From: Streptomyces sp. NBC_00683
GTDB lineage: Bacteria; Actinomycetota; Actinomycetes; Streptomycetales; Streptomycetaceae
DNA: 64,000 nucleotides
Direction: 5' to 3'
Assembly: GCF_036226745.1 (NCBI RefSeq)
Contig: NZ_CP109013.1
Coordinates: 5,270,001-5,334,000, forward strand
Both the position numbers and the translations under genes were made by a program. The notes under the pieces are model-generated. The model made no database searches, was not told the origin of the DNA, and was given only the letters and a program-made list of their open reading frames with translations. Positions 18,701 through 26,384 of the stretch are shown here, in pieces (position 1 is the first letter of the stretch; every line of letters starts with the position of its first letter).

Positions 18701-19132
18701 CACCGCGCAGTGCAGCCGGGACACGTCCGGGTCGTCGAGCGGTACGTCGGCGTCGGCGGAGCGCCCGATCCGGATCTGCCCGCCGTGCAGCAGGTGGACC
18801 CCGCCCGCGTCGGGCCCCGCGATCACGTGCAGTTGTGCGGGGACGGCGTCGTCCGCCGTCTCGTCCTCACCGGGCATCTGGAGGGAGAGCACCGCGCCGT
18901 CGACCAGGGGCGGCTCACCCAGGGCGCAGCGCTGCGAGTCGAGCCGCTCCCGCCCGGCGTACAGCACGACGGCGCCGCCGCCCAGGGAGCCCTCGGGTCC
19001 CGACACGGCCGCGGCCAGGCTGGAGGCGACAGCCGCGAGAGCCGTCCCCGCAGGAGCGGTGACGAGCACGTCGCAGGCGCGCGTGGGGGTCTGGCCGCTG
19101 CGCGGCGCGAGGACGGTCAGCCGGATCTGCAT
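15785..19132 (-). CDS. FHA-domain FtsK/EccC-like ATPase
   Basis: 1115 residues from an ATG at 19132 with GAAGGGA upstream. The first ~80 residues look ubiquitin-like (MQIRLTVLAPRSGQTPTRAC), as found in type VII secretion proteins. Residues ~110-170 are an FHA phosphothreonine-binding domain: IRIGRSADADVPLDD, DVSRLHCAV and STNGTALDG. After a Pro/Gly/Ala linker come FtsK/SpoIIIE-type modules. The clearest has Walker A GPAGSGRTELL near residue 795, Walker B LGILLIDGAG, and a later RLVVLADDFDALV. Most of the P-loop Lys signature is altered to GRT, so ATP turnover is uncertain. No membrane segment is evident. It is divergent from two Ser/Thr kinase genes, which suggests that the FHA domain reads their phosphorylation. 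Function is not established. Confidence 0.75.
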   Translation of the reverse strand: MQIRLTVLAPRSGQTPTRACDVLVTAPAGTALAAVASSLAAAVSGPEGSLGGGAVVLYAGRERLDSQRCALGEPPLVDGAVLSLQMPGEDETADDAVPAQLHVIAGPDAGGVHLLHGGQIRIGRSADADVPLDDPDVSRLHCAVTVSEDGRVSVADLRSTNGTALDGTEVGERPVPLTPGALLRLGESTLRLTAGTRTPALATAPDGEGHLRVARADPRDTTGAGASVHGDGEREEPGGCGGHSHAYSPSPADHAGHGADEAYGDTPAGHGEHRSGAAARPQLTHGRGGALTEGEAPRRGIGAWARRLAGGKGDPGSGAAGGPLPAAGAEQARLSPSAGSPAPSAPAGTWPDPATVLLTALGPGPRLWERDASHPEALVVRLGTTERADLPAVPVTVGLREAGSLGLAGPRARLSGLVRSTVAQLAALHSPFDLEIVLISTDRTRSTDERRREWSWLGWLPHLRPMHGQDCRLLLAYNREQAEARTAELVRRLYEGPLGPGWASADRAAVAEAARHHSGPYTVVVVDGDPGSAALRESTAGLAGAGAAAGIHLICLAETPAASPTSPVAATYDTACRASIAFRECGAVAMLSGDVATALRLLRTAGGQAAGHGTVAAVDAVSAAWAERFGRALAPLRDEGSAALPGRPMAAAALPPSARLLDELGLARATPASLMARWASTAEDQPGATVRTTGTADLDTTGSGRTLSTGPRVGQQRAASDPGHTPFRGSGPTSSGSGRSAYSPAAGVPEQRREAQAPAAAVSSGFAGRPVIVLGAGPRGPLSIDLADEGPHLLVEGPAGSGRTELLRAVAASLASAARPDRLGILLIDGAGGEHGERGEGLRPCTELPHVFTHLVASDPVRMREFAQALGGELKRRAELLGNLDFTAWHARYEESQALVGRRPAGIAEQRGDLESPASGTLRLRTTARSTDPGPSPLPRLVVLADDFDALVAPALGSPGRPAAGSVVRALEAVARDGGRLGVHLVATSARPDRTEDTELARGARLRIVLDPPVVPPSPDEAAPGRGRLGHPDGRVTPFQGGRVTGRIPRTATLRPTVVPLEWERMGDPPARRPVRELGNGPTDLALLASALERAARSVNAERLPPLIPFPASPS

Positions 19133-19551
19133 CGCCGTCAGCGGTCCCTTCTGCGCGGGGTGCCCGGCAGGGGGTGGTGCCCTGTGATTCCCCCCACCCG
19201 GCACGGACGCGTCGTCCGGTACAGGTCGTCACGGAGCGCGAAGGTCCCAGCCCCACAGTTCCGTGCTTGAGGCATCCTCGCACCTGCCACTGACAACACG
19301 CCCGGGGGTGACCGCTTAGTGATCTTGAATGGTCGGCTGTGGGTGCAAAAGTGCCTGCTTGGTCCTGCCCGGGGAGTGCTGCACACTCGTTCGGCAACCA
19401 ACTGTCGCGCCTGTGCGTCTTCCCCGGACACAGCACCGGCACGACCTGAGGACGACCCGCCGGTGCCCGGTACTGCGGCACTAGAGTGGGCAGGAGTATC
19501 CGGGCGGACCCGGGGGACCGCAAGCACAACGATCAGCAGGGAGCGCATGAC
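19133..19551. promoter_or_regulatory. Divergent intergenic region between FHA-ATPase and kinase genes
   Basis: 419 bases without a gene. A good -10 hexamer TAGAGT lies at 19482-19487, reading toward the kinase, which gives a leader of about 55 bases before the GTG at 19552. No convincing -35 is visible. The minus-strand promoter for the FHA gene should also be here, but I could not pick it out. Confidence 0.5.
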
Positions 19552-21219
19552 GTGCGGCCGGTAGGCAGCAAGTACCTGCTCGAGGAGCCGCTCGGACGCG
19601 GCGCCACGGGCACCGTCTGGCGAGCCCGCCAGCGGGAGACCGCGGGTGCCGAGGCGGCTGTCGCCGGGCAGCCCGGCGAGACCGTTGCGATCAAGGTCCT
19701 CAAGGAGGAGCTCGCCAACGACGCGGATGTCGTGATGCGGTTCCTCCGTGAGCGCTCCGTGCTTCTGCGGCTCACCCACCCGAACATCGTGCGGACCCGG
19801 GACCTCGTCGTCGAGGGCGATCTCCTCGCCCTCGTGATGGATCTGATCGACGGCCCTGACCTGCACCGCTACCTGCGCGAGAACGGCCCGCTCACCCCGG
19901 TCGCCGCCTCCCTGCTCACCGCCCAGATCGCGGACGCGCTCGCCGCCAGCCACGCCGACGGCGTCGTCCACCGCGACCTGAAGCCCGCCAACGTGCTGCT
20001 CGACGAGCGGGACGGCGCGATGCACCCGATGCTCACCGACTTCGGCATCGCGCGCCTCGCGGACTCCCCGGGCCTGACCCGGACCCACGAGTTCGTCGGC
20101 ACGCCCGCCTATGTGGCGCCCGAGTCGGCCGAGGGCCGTCCGCAGACCTCCGCCGTGGACATCTACGGCGCGGGCATCCTGCTGTACGAGCTGGTCACCG
20201 GACGTCCGCCGTTCGCCGGGGGCACCGCCCTGGAGGTGCTGCACCGGCACCTCAGCGAGGAGCCCAGGAGGCCGGGGAACGTTCCCGAGCCGCTGTGGAC
20301 GGTCATAGAGCGCTGCCTGCGCAAGGACCCGGACCAGCGGCCCAGCGCCGTGAGCCTGGCCCGCGCGCTGCGCACCGTCGGCGCGGGGGTCGGGGTGCAC
20401 GCGAACTCCGCGCAGATCGCCGCGGCCGAGGGCGTCGGCGCCCTGCTCGCACCCGATCCGGCGCCCGCAGCCGTACCGGAGACCCCGGGCGCGGCCGACC
20501 CGACGCAGGTGCTGCCGAGCAACGCGGGGTCCTACGACCCGGCGGCCGCGACCAGCGTGATGCAGCAGACCCCGGGAGGCGGCGGCCACGCCGACCCGAC
20601 CGCGGTCATGCCTCCCGTGCCGCCGCGTCCCGCCGGTGCTCCGCCCGCCGACGAGCCGCACCCCTGGCAGTCCCAGCTCAGGGCGGCCCGCGACCGCAAC
20701 GAGCAGACGCAGGTCCAGTACCTCGACCCGAGCCAGGACCCGCTGCGCCGCCGCCCCCAGCGTCAGCAGCAGCAGGCCCCGCAGCACCAGCAGCCTCAGC
20801 AGCGCCGGCAGCCTCCGCAGGATCAGCGCCCGCAGCCCCAGCGCCAGCAGCAGTACCCGCAGCAGCAGCCGCAGCGCTACCAGCCGCAGCAGCAGCACCA
20901 GCCGCAACGCCAGCCCCAGCGCCAGCAGTACGCGCCCCCGCAGCAGCCGGCACCCCAGCAGCCGACCCCGCGCCAGCCCCGGCAGCGCAGCTCCAACCCG
21001 ATGCGGATCCCCGGACTCGGCTGCCTCAAGGGGTGTCTGTTCACCCTGGTGCTGCTGGTCGTCGCCAGCTGGCTGATCTGGGAACTGACGCCCCTGCAGG
21101 ACTGGGTGGCCCAGGGCAAGGGGTACTGGGAGGCCATCGGGGACGGGATCGACAAGGTCTCCGGCTGGTTCGAGGAACTCGGCGGCAGCAGCGGCGACGT
21201 GCCGCCCAGCGGCCAGTAA
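19552..21219 (+). CDS. Membrane-anchored Ser/Thr protein kinase (PkaA-like)
   Basis: 555 residues from a GTG at 19552 with GGGAG 9 bases upstream. Residues ~8-270 are a complete Hanks-type kinase: glycine loop GRGATGTVW, invariant Lys48 in VAIKVLKEEL, catalytic Asp142 in HRDLKPANV, Asp163 in TDFGIAR, and GTPAYVAPESAEG. A Gln/Pro-rich linker of ~100 residues follows (QQQQAPQHQQPQQRR and similar). One membrane helix near the end (CLFTLVLLVVASWLIWELTP) leads to a short ~45-residue extracytoplasmic tail. No PASTA repeats are present. A second kinase gene follows at 21367, and the order matches the pkaA-pkaB pair of S. coelicolor as I recall it. Confidence 0.9.
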   Translation: MRPVGSKYLLEEPLGRGATGTVWRARQRETAGAEAAVAGQPGETVAIKVLKEELANDADVVMRFLRERSVLLRLTHPNIVRTRDLVVEGDLLALVMDLIDGPDLHRYLRENGPLTPVAASLLTAQIADALAASHADGVVHRDLKPANVLLDERDGAMHPMLTDFGIARLADSPGLTRTHEFVGTPAYVAPESAEGRPQTSAVDIYGAGILLYELVTGRPPFAGGTALEVLHRHLSEEPRRPGNVPEPLWTVIERCLRKDPDQRPSAVSLARALRTVGAGVGVHANSAQIAAAEGVGALLAPDPAPAAVPETPGAADPTQVLPSNAGSYDPAAATSVMQQTPGGGGHADPTAVMPPVPPRPAGAPPADEPHPWQSQLRAARDRNEQTQVQYLDPSQDPLRRRPQRQQQQAPQHQQPQQRRQPPQDQRPQPQRQQQYPQQQPQRYQPQQQHQPQRQPQRQQYAPPQQPAPQQPTPRQPRQRSSNPMRIPGLGCLKGCLFTLVLLVVASWLIWELTPLQDWVAQGKGYWEAIGDGIDKVSGWFEELGGSSGDVPPSGQ

Positions 21220-21245
21220 CGTCACTCACTCTGTGCCTTTGTCGA

Positions 21246-21274
21246 CTTCTGCGGGGCTATTTCGCCCGCAGAAG
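21246..21274 (+). terminator. Perfect 10-bp hairpin between the two kinase genes
   Basis: CTTCTGCGGG at 21246-21255 pairs with CCCGCAGAAG at 21265-21274 around a 9-base loop. There is no T tract, so it may be a weak terminator or attenuator between the kinase genes. Confidence 0.5.
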
Positions 21275-21366
21275 TGAAGGTTGGCGCCATCCAGGGCACG
21301 CAACACCCCGATAGCCGCGTAACTTTGTCGACCGGGGGGTCAACGCCAGCCGCTGAGGGAGCAGTC

Positions 21367-22605
21367 TTGGCACGGAATATCGGCAGCCGGTACACCGCCC
21401 ACCAGATTCTGGGGCGCGGCAGCGCCGGCACGGTGTGGCTCGGCGAGGGGCCCGAGGGCCCCGTCGCCATCAAGCTGCTCCGTGAGGACCTCGCGTCCGA
21501 CCAGGAGCTCGTGGGCCGCTTCGTGCAGGAGCGCACAGCCCTGCTCGGGCTCGATCATCCGCACGTGGTCGCCGTGCGCGACCTCGTCGTGGACGGCAAC
21601 GACCTGGCGCTGGTCATGGACCTCGTGCGGGGCACCGATCTGCGCACCCGGCTCGACCGGGAGCGCCGCCTCGCGCCCGAGGCCGCCGCGGCGATCATCG
21701 CGGACGTGGCCGACGGGCTCGCGGCCGCGCACCGTGCCGGAGTGGTCCACCGCGACGTCAAGCCGGAGAACATCCTGCTCGACATGGAGGGCCCCCTGGG
21801 CCCAGGGGGCTCGCACCCGGCACTGCTCACCGACTTCGGCGTAGCCAAGCTGATCGACACCCCGCGCCGCACCAAGGCCACCAAGATCATCGGGACGCCG
21901 GACTACCTGGCCCCCGAGATCGTCGAGGGCCTCCCGCCGCGCGCCGCCGTGGACATCTACGCCCTCGCGACGGTGCTGTACGAGCTCCTGGCGGGCTTCA
22001 CGCCCTTCGGCGGCGGCCACCCCGGCGCGGTGCTGCGCCGCCACGTCACCGAGACGGTCGTCCCCCTCCCGGGCATCCCCGAGGAGCTCTGGCAGCTGCT
22101 GGTCCAGTGCCTGGCCAAGGCCCCCGCGTCCCGGCTGCGCGCCTCGGAGCTCGCGGTCCGCCTGCGCGAGCTGCTTCCGCTGCTGTCCGGGATACCTCCG
22201 CTGGACGTGGACGAGCCCGACGCCGAGGCCGAGCCGCAGATGTACGACGAGCAGCAGTACACCCCCGCCCAGGAGGAGCCGCGCCGCCGCGGCGCCGTCC
22301 CGCTGGTCCCGGGCTCCTCCCCGGACTCCAACCGGGACACCCATACGAGCATGCGTGTCCCCGCCCCCGACGAGCTGGCCGGCGGCCCCCTGGGCACGGC
22401 ACGCGCCCCGCGCGCCCCGGGGCGTCCGAGGCCCGGATCGGCACGCAACAAGTCCGCCGCCGTCCGCAAGCGCCGCATCACCCTCGGTGCGGCCGTGATC
22501 GCCCTGTGCGTGGCCATAGGAGTGGGCGGCTGGCTCGCCACGAGTGGTGACGACGCGGGCGCGACCCCCCGGGACACCGAGAATTCGGCGCCGGCGGCGC
22601 CCTGA
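21367..22605 (+). CDS. Membrane-anchored Ser/Thr protein kinase (PkaB-like)
   Basis: 412 residues from a TTG at 21367, chosen because GAGGGAG sits just upstream; an in-frame start at 21274 would fall inside the hairpin and has no ribosome site. Kinase motifs are complete: GRGSAGTVW, Lys36 in VAIKLLRED, Asp130 in HRDVKPENI, Asp156 in TDFGVAK, GTPDYLAPEIVEG. The region after the kinase domain is Pro/Arg-rich and ends in one membrane helix (RRITLGAAVIALCVAIGVGGWLA) with a ~25-residue outer tail. It probably acts with the upstream kinase. Candidate local targets are the FHA protein at 15785-19132 and FtsE/FtsX, but nothing in the sequence proves this. Confidence 0.9.
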   Translation: MARNIGSRYTAHQILGRGSAGTVWLGEGPEGPVAIKLLREDLASDQELVGRFVQERTALLGLDHPHVVAVRDLVVDGNDLALVMDLVRGTDLRTRLDRERRLAPEAAAAIIADVADGLAAAHRAGVVHRDVKPENILLDMEGPLGPGGSHPALLTDFGVAKLIDTPRRTKATKIIGTPDYLAPEIVEGLPPRAAVDIYALATVLYELLAGFTPFGGGHPGAVLRRHVTETVVPLPGIPEELWQLLVQCLAKAPASRLRASELAVRLRELLPLLSGIPPLDVDEPDAEAEPQMYDEQQYTPAQEEPRRRGAVPLVPGSSPDSNRDTHTSMRVPAPDELAGGPLGTARAPRAPGRPRPGSARNKSAAVRKRRITLGAAVIALCVAIGVGGWLATSGDDAGATPRDTENSAPAAP

Positions 22606-22663
22606 GGACCACCCCCGGGACGGCCCGGTCCCGGGGGAGGAACAGGTTCACTCGTCCAGCCGT

Positions 22664-22669
22664 TAGGCT
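22664..22669 (+). promoter_or_regulatory. -10 box TAGGCT placing prfB as a leaderless transcript
   Basis: TAGGCT ends six bases before the GTG at 22676, so transcription should begin at or next to the start codon. No -35 is obvious. The same geometry appears at several other genes in this window. Confidence 0.55.
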
Positions 22670-22675
22670 GGACCC

Positions 22676-23782
22676 GTGGCAGTCGTCGATATTTCCGAAG
22701 AGCTGAAGTCCCTCTCCTCGACCATGGGGTCGATCGAGGCCGTCCTGGACCTGGATGCGCTGAGGGCCGATATCGCCGCGCTCGAGGAGCAGGCGGCGGC
22801 GCCGTCCCTCTGGGACGACCCGGAGGCGGCCCAGAAGATCACCAGCAAGCTTTCGCACCTCCAGGCCGAGGTCCGCAAGACCGAGGCCCTGCGCGGCCGC
22901 ATCGACGACCTCTCCATCCTCTTCGAGCTCGCCGAGGACGAGGGCGACGCCGACGCGCTGGCCGAGGCCGAGTCCGAGCTGGAGTCGGTCCGCAAGGCAC
23001 TGGACGAGATGGAGGTCCGCACGCTCCTCTCCGGTGAGTACGACGCGCGCGAGGCCCTTGTCACCATCCGCGCCGAGGCCGGTGGCGTCGACGCCGCGGA
23101 CTTCGCCGAGAAGCTCCAGCGCATGTACCTCCGCTGGGCTGAGCGGCACAACTACAAGACCGAGGTCTACGAGACCGCCTACGCCGAAGAGGCCGGCATC
23201 AAGTCGACCACCTTCGCGGTGGAGGTGCCGTACGCCTACGGCACGCTCTCCGTCGAGCAGGGCACCCACCGGCTCGTCCGGATCTCCCCGTTCGACAACC
23301 AGGGTCGCCGCCAGACGTCCTTCGCGGGTGTCGAGGTGCTGCCCGTGGTCGAGCAGACGGACCACGTCGAGATCGACGAGTCCGAGCTCCGCGTCGACGT
23401 GTACCGCTCGTCGGGCCCCGGCGGCCAGGGCGTCAACACCACGGACTCCGCGGTGCGCCTGACCCACCTGCCCACCGGCATCGTCGTCTCCTGCCAGAAC
23501 GAGCGTTCGCAGATCCAGAACAAGGCGTCCGCCATGAACGTCCTCCAGGCGAAGCTCCTCGAGCGCCGCCGCCAGGAGGAGCAGGCGAAGATGAACGCGC
23601 TCAAGGGCGACGGCGGCAACTCCTGGGGCAACCAGATGCGTTCGTACGTCCTGCACCCGTACCAGATGGTCAAGGACCTGCGTACGGACTTCGAGATGGG
23701 CAACCCGGAAGCGGTGTTCAACGGCGAGATCGACGGCTTCGTCGAGGCCGGTATCCGCTGGCGCAAGCAGAGCGAGAAGTAG
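22676..23782 (+). CDS. prfB: Peptide chain release factor 2
   Basis: 368 residues, the normal RF2 length. Domain 3 has the GGQ motif in [20 protein letters not shown], which triggers peptidyl-tRNA hydrolysis. Domain 2 has the SPF stop-codon motif in [13 protein letters not shown], which marks it as RF2 (UAA/UGA) rather than RF1 (PxT). The N-terminal coiled domain begins [11 protein letters not shown]. There is no in-frame UGA near residue 25, so the programmed +1 frameshift used by E. coli prfB is absent. The gene appears to be transcribed on its own: a leaderless-type -10 lies before it and a 15-bp perfect terminator follows. It is upstream of the ftsEX-smpB-ssrA block. Confidence 0.97.
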   Translation: MAVVDISEELKSLSSTMGSIEAVLDLDALRADIAALEEQAAAPSLWDDPEAAQKITSKLSHLQAEVRKTEALRGRIDDLSILFELAEDEGDADALAEAESELESVRKALDEMEVRTLLSGEYDAREALVTIRAEAGGVDAADFAEKLQRMYLRWAERHNYKTEVYETAYAEEAGIKSTTFAVEVPYAYGTLSVEQGTHRLVRISPFDNQGRRQTSFAGVEVLPVVEQTDHVEIDESELRVDVYRSSGPGGQGVNTTDSAVRLTHLPTGIVVSCQNERSQIQNKASAMNVLQAKLLERRRQEEQAKMNALKGDGGNSWGNQMRSYVLHPYQMVKDLRTDFEMGNPEAVFNGEIDGFVEAGIRWRKQSEK

Positions 23783-23800
23783 CCGTACCCGTACGGCGGT

Positions 23801-23834
23801 CGGGCCCGGAGCAGGGAAACCTGCTCCGGGCCCG
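23801..23834 (+). terminator. 15-bp perfect rho-independent-type terminator after prfB
   Basis: CGGGCCCGGAGCAGG at 23801-23815 pairs perfectly with CCTGCTCCGGGCCCG at 23820-23834 around a GAAA tetraloop, followed by the pyrimidine-rich TTCTCGTTCTCC. Confidence 0.9.
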
Positions 23835-23954
23835 TTCTCGTTCTCCCGTCGCGTGAAGGCGAGTTGAGGGGACCGTGTGGTGAATGCGTCACAGTCGTGG
23901 TCCCGAATAGCCGTCAAGAACCCCCATAGCGGCGCGTATGCCCCCGGAACGGCC

Positions 23955-23983
23955 TTGACGTAGTCCTTAACTCTGGACAGGCT
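23955..23983 (+). promoter_or_regulatory. Candidate HrdB-type promoter for the repeat-rich wall protein
   Basis: TTGACG at 23955-23960 and CAGGCT at 23978-23983 are 17 bases apart, a good vegetative promoter match. The implied leader of ~145 bases contains an 8-bp inverted repeat, GGCCCTGC (24053-24060) with GCAGGGCC (24074-24081). The ribosome site GGGGG lies before the ATG at 24137. The rest of 23835-24136 shows no gene. Confidence 0.6.
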
Positions 23984-24136
23984 GCTGGAGCAGCATGCGT
24001 ATGTCTGGGACAGGTGTGATCGGGGGCGGGCGGGATGACCACGGTACGGCGTGGCCCTGCAGAGTGTGACCCCGCAGGGCCGTGGACCGCATATGGCTGC
24101 TCCATCGACAAGATCAGCTACTGGGGGTAGCAACAG

Positions 24137-24961
24137 ATGACCAAGAAGACGCGACTCCGCGTCGCGCGGATAGCCGCCGGCGCGGTTATTGCCGCGGGAG
24201 CCTCGCTCACCGTTGCCGGTGCCGCGCAGGCTGTGGGCTACGGCAACGAGAACTCGAACACCGAGTACGCGACCCAGGACGAGCCCGAGCTCATCGGCGG
24301 CCTCCTCGGTGGAGTCGACGCGGGTGCTGACGGTGGCGCCGCCGACGGCGGTGCTGACGGCGGTGCCGCTGATGGTGGCGCCGACGGCGGTGCCGATGGT
24401 GGCGCTGCTGACGGTGGCGCCGACGGCGGAGCTGCTGACGGCGGTGCCGATGGTGGCGTCGACGGCGGTGCCGACGGTGGCGTGGACGGCGGTGCTGACG
24501 GCGGTGCCGATGGTGGCGTCGACGGCGGTGCTGACGGTGGCGTGGACGGCGGTGCTGACGGCGGTGCCGATGGTGGCGTCGACGGCGGTGCCGATGGTGG
24601 CGTGGACGGCGGTGCTGACGGCGGTGCCGATGGTGGCGTCGACGGCGGTGCCGATGGTGGCGTGGACGGCGGTGCCGATGGTGGCGTCGACGGCGGTGCC
24701 GATGGTGGCGTGGACGGCGGTGCCGATGGTGGCGCCGACGGCGGGAACACCGGTTCCGCGACCGGTGACACCGACGGCACCGGCACGGACACCGACAGTG
24801 TCGGCAACCAGCCGGTCGAGCAGGGCAAGGGCAAGGACGAGCTCGCCGAGACCGGTGCTGCCGAGACCACGTTCCTGCTGCTCGGTGCCGCGACGATGAT
24901 CGCCGGTGGTATCGGCTTCCGCATCCTGCCGCGCCTGGTGAACGGCCGTACGGTCGCCTAG
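24137..24961 (+). CDS. Secreted Gly/Ala/Asp-repeat protein with LAETG sortase signal
   Basis: 274 residues. A Sec signal ([20 protein letters not shown], cleavage expected near AQA at ~residue 35) is followed by a short acidic region. About 140 residues are then built from four-residue units GGAD, GGVD and GGAAD. Near the end, [12 protein letters not shown] begins a class-E-type sorting signal: LAETG, a hydrophobic stretch, then basic residues (RLVNGR). The protein should be exported and linked to peptidoglycan by a sortase. The repeat carries roughly one Asp per four residues, which could bind cations. Function is unknown. The flanking genes for prfB and ftsE are unrelated housekeeping genes, and the gene is a self-contained unit with its own promoter and terminator. 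Confidence 0.88.
   Translation: MTKKTRLRVARIAAGAVIAAGASLTVAGAAQAVGYGNENSNTEYATQDEPELIGGLLGGVDAGADGGAADGGADGGAADGGADGGADGGAADGGADGGAADGGADGGVDGGADGGVDGGADGGADGGVDGGADGGVDGGADGGADGGVDGGADGGVDGGADGGADGGVDGGADGGVDGGADGGVDGGADGGVDGGADGGADGGNTGSATGDTDGTGTDTDSVGNQPVEQGKGKDELAETGAAETTFLLLGAATMIAGGIGFRILPRLVNGRTVA
24322..24744 (+). repeat. Tandem 12-nt/60-nt repeat array inside the wall protein gene
   Basis: The basic unit is 12 bases (GGYGNCGAYGGY-like) encoding Gly-X-Asp-Gly. A higher-order unit of 60 bases is visible: 24541-24600 and 24601-24660 are identical, and 24481-24540 differs at two bases. Both silent and amino-acid-changing variants are mixed, consistent with expansion by slippage or unequal recombination. 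Confidence 0.9.
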
Positions 24962-24982
24962 TAACCGCTAGCGGTACAGGTA

Positions 24983-25031
24983 CGCACAGAGGGACCCGGT
25001 CCGCTTCCCGCGGGCCGGGTCCCTCTGTGCG
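24983..25031. terminator. 22-bp terminator hairpin shared by converging genes
   Basis: The arms at 24983-25004 and 25010-25031 pair over 22 bases with one G-T wobble and a five-base loop. It follows the wall-protein stop and lies downstream of the minus-strand gene at 25210-25401, so it can act in both directions. A smaller hairpin, GACCGCC/GGCGGTC at 25150-25168, is nearer to the minus-strand gene. Confidence 0.85.
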
Positions 25032-25209
25032 TCAGAAGCCGCGATACGGGCTCTGGAGGCCTGCCGCGCTGCAATTGCGCCCGTGGGGCCCGGCGGGGTG
25101 TCTCCGGCTCCGTGGGCGCGACTGCGGAGCGTCAGGGGGCATCGTGCGCGACCGCCGGAGTGGCGGTCGGAGTGCGAGGGCGCAGCAGCCGGGCTCAGGG
25201 CCTGCGCGA

Positions 25210-25401
25210 TTACACGGCCTGGTGCGCGAGCAGCGCCAGGGCGGCCACCAGGATCACCATCAGTGCGATCAGCATCGCCGGATTGAGCCCTGCGAACGGG
25301 CCCTCCTCCTGCATGCGCTCCCGGCTCGCCCGGCAGACGCGGCAGCGGCCCTCGCTGATGGGAGCCGCGCAGTTTGCGCACACCAGTCGGTCATAGGTCA
25401 T
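25210..25401 (-). CDS. Small zinc-ribbon membrane protein (63 aa)
   Basis: 63 residues from an ATG at 25401 with the strong ribosome site GGAGGAGGAAAG. The N-terminal half has two CxxC pairs, CANC and CRVC, separated by nine residues, as in a zinc ribbon. The C-terminal half is one membrane helix ([20 protein letters not shown]). The arrangement would leave the zinc knuckle in the cytoplasm tethered to the membrane. It is divergent from ftsE across 258 bases. I do not recognise a named family; similar small proteins are conserved next to ftsE in streptomycetes as far as I recall. Function is unknown. Confidence 0.75.
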   Translation of the reverse strand: MTYDRLVCANCAAPISEGRCRVCRASRERMQEEGPFAGLNPAMLIALMVILVAALALLAHQAV

Positions 25402-25659
25402 GCGCTTTCCTCCTCCCGCGCGGCGGAGCCGCATACGCTTTCTCTCCGCACAACGCTCCGGGAAACGCAACCGTTCCCCCTACCACTGTGCCAGCTCGCG
25501 CCGGTTTCGGCGCGGCCCGCCGGACAAGGCCCGGCACGCCCCGATTCGTACTCGGTCGCGTTCCGTTACATATCGCCCATTGCTGGACGCCGACTGCACG
25601 CGTCAGCCCGCTTCGCGTATGGTCACGCACACCTACTCCCGGCCGACCGTGGTGCATCC

Positions 25660-26349
25660 GTGATCCGATTCGACAACGTCTCCAAGACCTACCCGAAGCA
25701 GAGCCGTCCAGCTCTCCGGGACGTCTCACTCGACATCGAGAAGGGTGAGTTCGTCTTCCTGGTGGGCTCCTCCGGCTCCGGCAAGTCCACCTTCATGAGG
25801 CTCATCCTCCGCGAGGAGCGCGCCAGCCAGGGCATGGTCCATGTGCTCGGCAAGGACCTCGCGCGGCTGTCCAACTGGAAGGTGCCGCAGATGCGCCGCC
25901 AGCTGGGCACGGTCTTCCAGGACTTCCGGCTCCTCCCCAACAAGACCGTCGCCGAGAACGTGGCCTTCGCGCAGGAGGTCATCGGCAAGCCGCGCGGCGA
26001 GATCCGCAAGGCCGTGCCGCAGGTTCTCGACCTCGTCGGTCTCGGGGGCAAGGAGGACCGGATGCCCGGTGAGCTCTCCGGTGGTGAGCAGCAACGCGTC
26101 GCGATCGCCCGGGCGTTCGTCAACCGCCCCATGCTGCTGATCGCGGACGAGCCGACCGGAAACCTCGACCCGCAGACCTCCGTGGGCATCATGAAGCTGC
26201 TGGACCGGATCAACCGGACCGGCACCACCGTGATCATGGCGACCCACGACCAGAACATCGTCGACCAGATGCGCAAGCGCGTCATCGAGCTCGAACAGGG
26301 CCGCCTCGTGCGTGACCAGGCGCGCGGCGTCTACGGCTACCAGCACTGA
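25660..26349 (+). CDS. ftsE: Cell division ATP-binding protein FtsE
   Basis: 229 residues, usual FtsE length. It starts at GTG 25660 with [17 protein letters not shown] ATPase motifs are Walker [11 protein letters not shown] (Lys42), Q-loop [12 protein letters not shown], signature [15 protein letters not shown], Walker [14 protein letters not shown] and the switch histidine in MATHDQ. The Phe/Leu-rich Q-loop is typical of FtsE. With FtsX, encoded 35 bases downstream, it forms the membrane complex that activates peptidoglycan hydrolases during division or growth. The frame stays open far upstream, but those codons lack a ribosome site and homology. Confidence 0.97.
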   Translation: MIRFDNVSKTYPKQSRPALRDVSLDIEKGEFVFLVGSSGSGKSTFMRLILREERASQGMVHVLGKDLARLSNWKVPQMRRQLGTVFQDFRLLPNKTVAENVAFAQEVIGKPRGEIRKAVPQVLDLVGLGGKEDRMPGELSGGEQQRVAIARAFVNRPMLLIADEPTGNLDPQTSVGIMKLLDRINRTGTTVIMATHDQNIVDQMRKRVIELEQGRLVRDQARGVYGYQH

Positions 26350-26384
26350 GCACCTGCACGAGCATCGAGTACTGAAAGGACGCC

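Noticed and set aside
22676..22800. Programmed +1 frameshift in prfB
   Set aside because: No in-frame UGA or slippery CUU-UGA sequence is present; the frame runs straight through.
24322..24744. CRISPR-like periodicity
   Set aside because: The repeats are contiguous coding units with no spacers, and no cas genes are near. The same applies to the 14-bp repeats at 1876-1931.
24238..24924. Minus-strand 228-codon frame made of PPSAPPST repeats
   Set aside because: It is the reverse complement of the Gly/Asp repeat gene; the plus strand has signal peptide, sorting signal and ribosome site.
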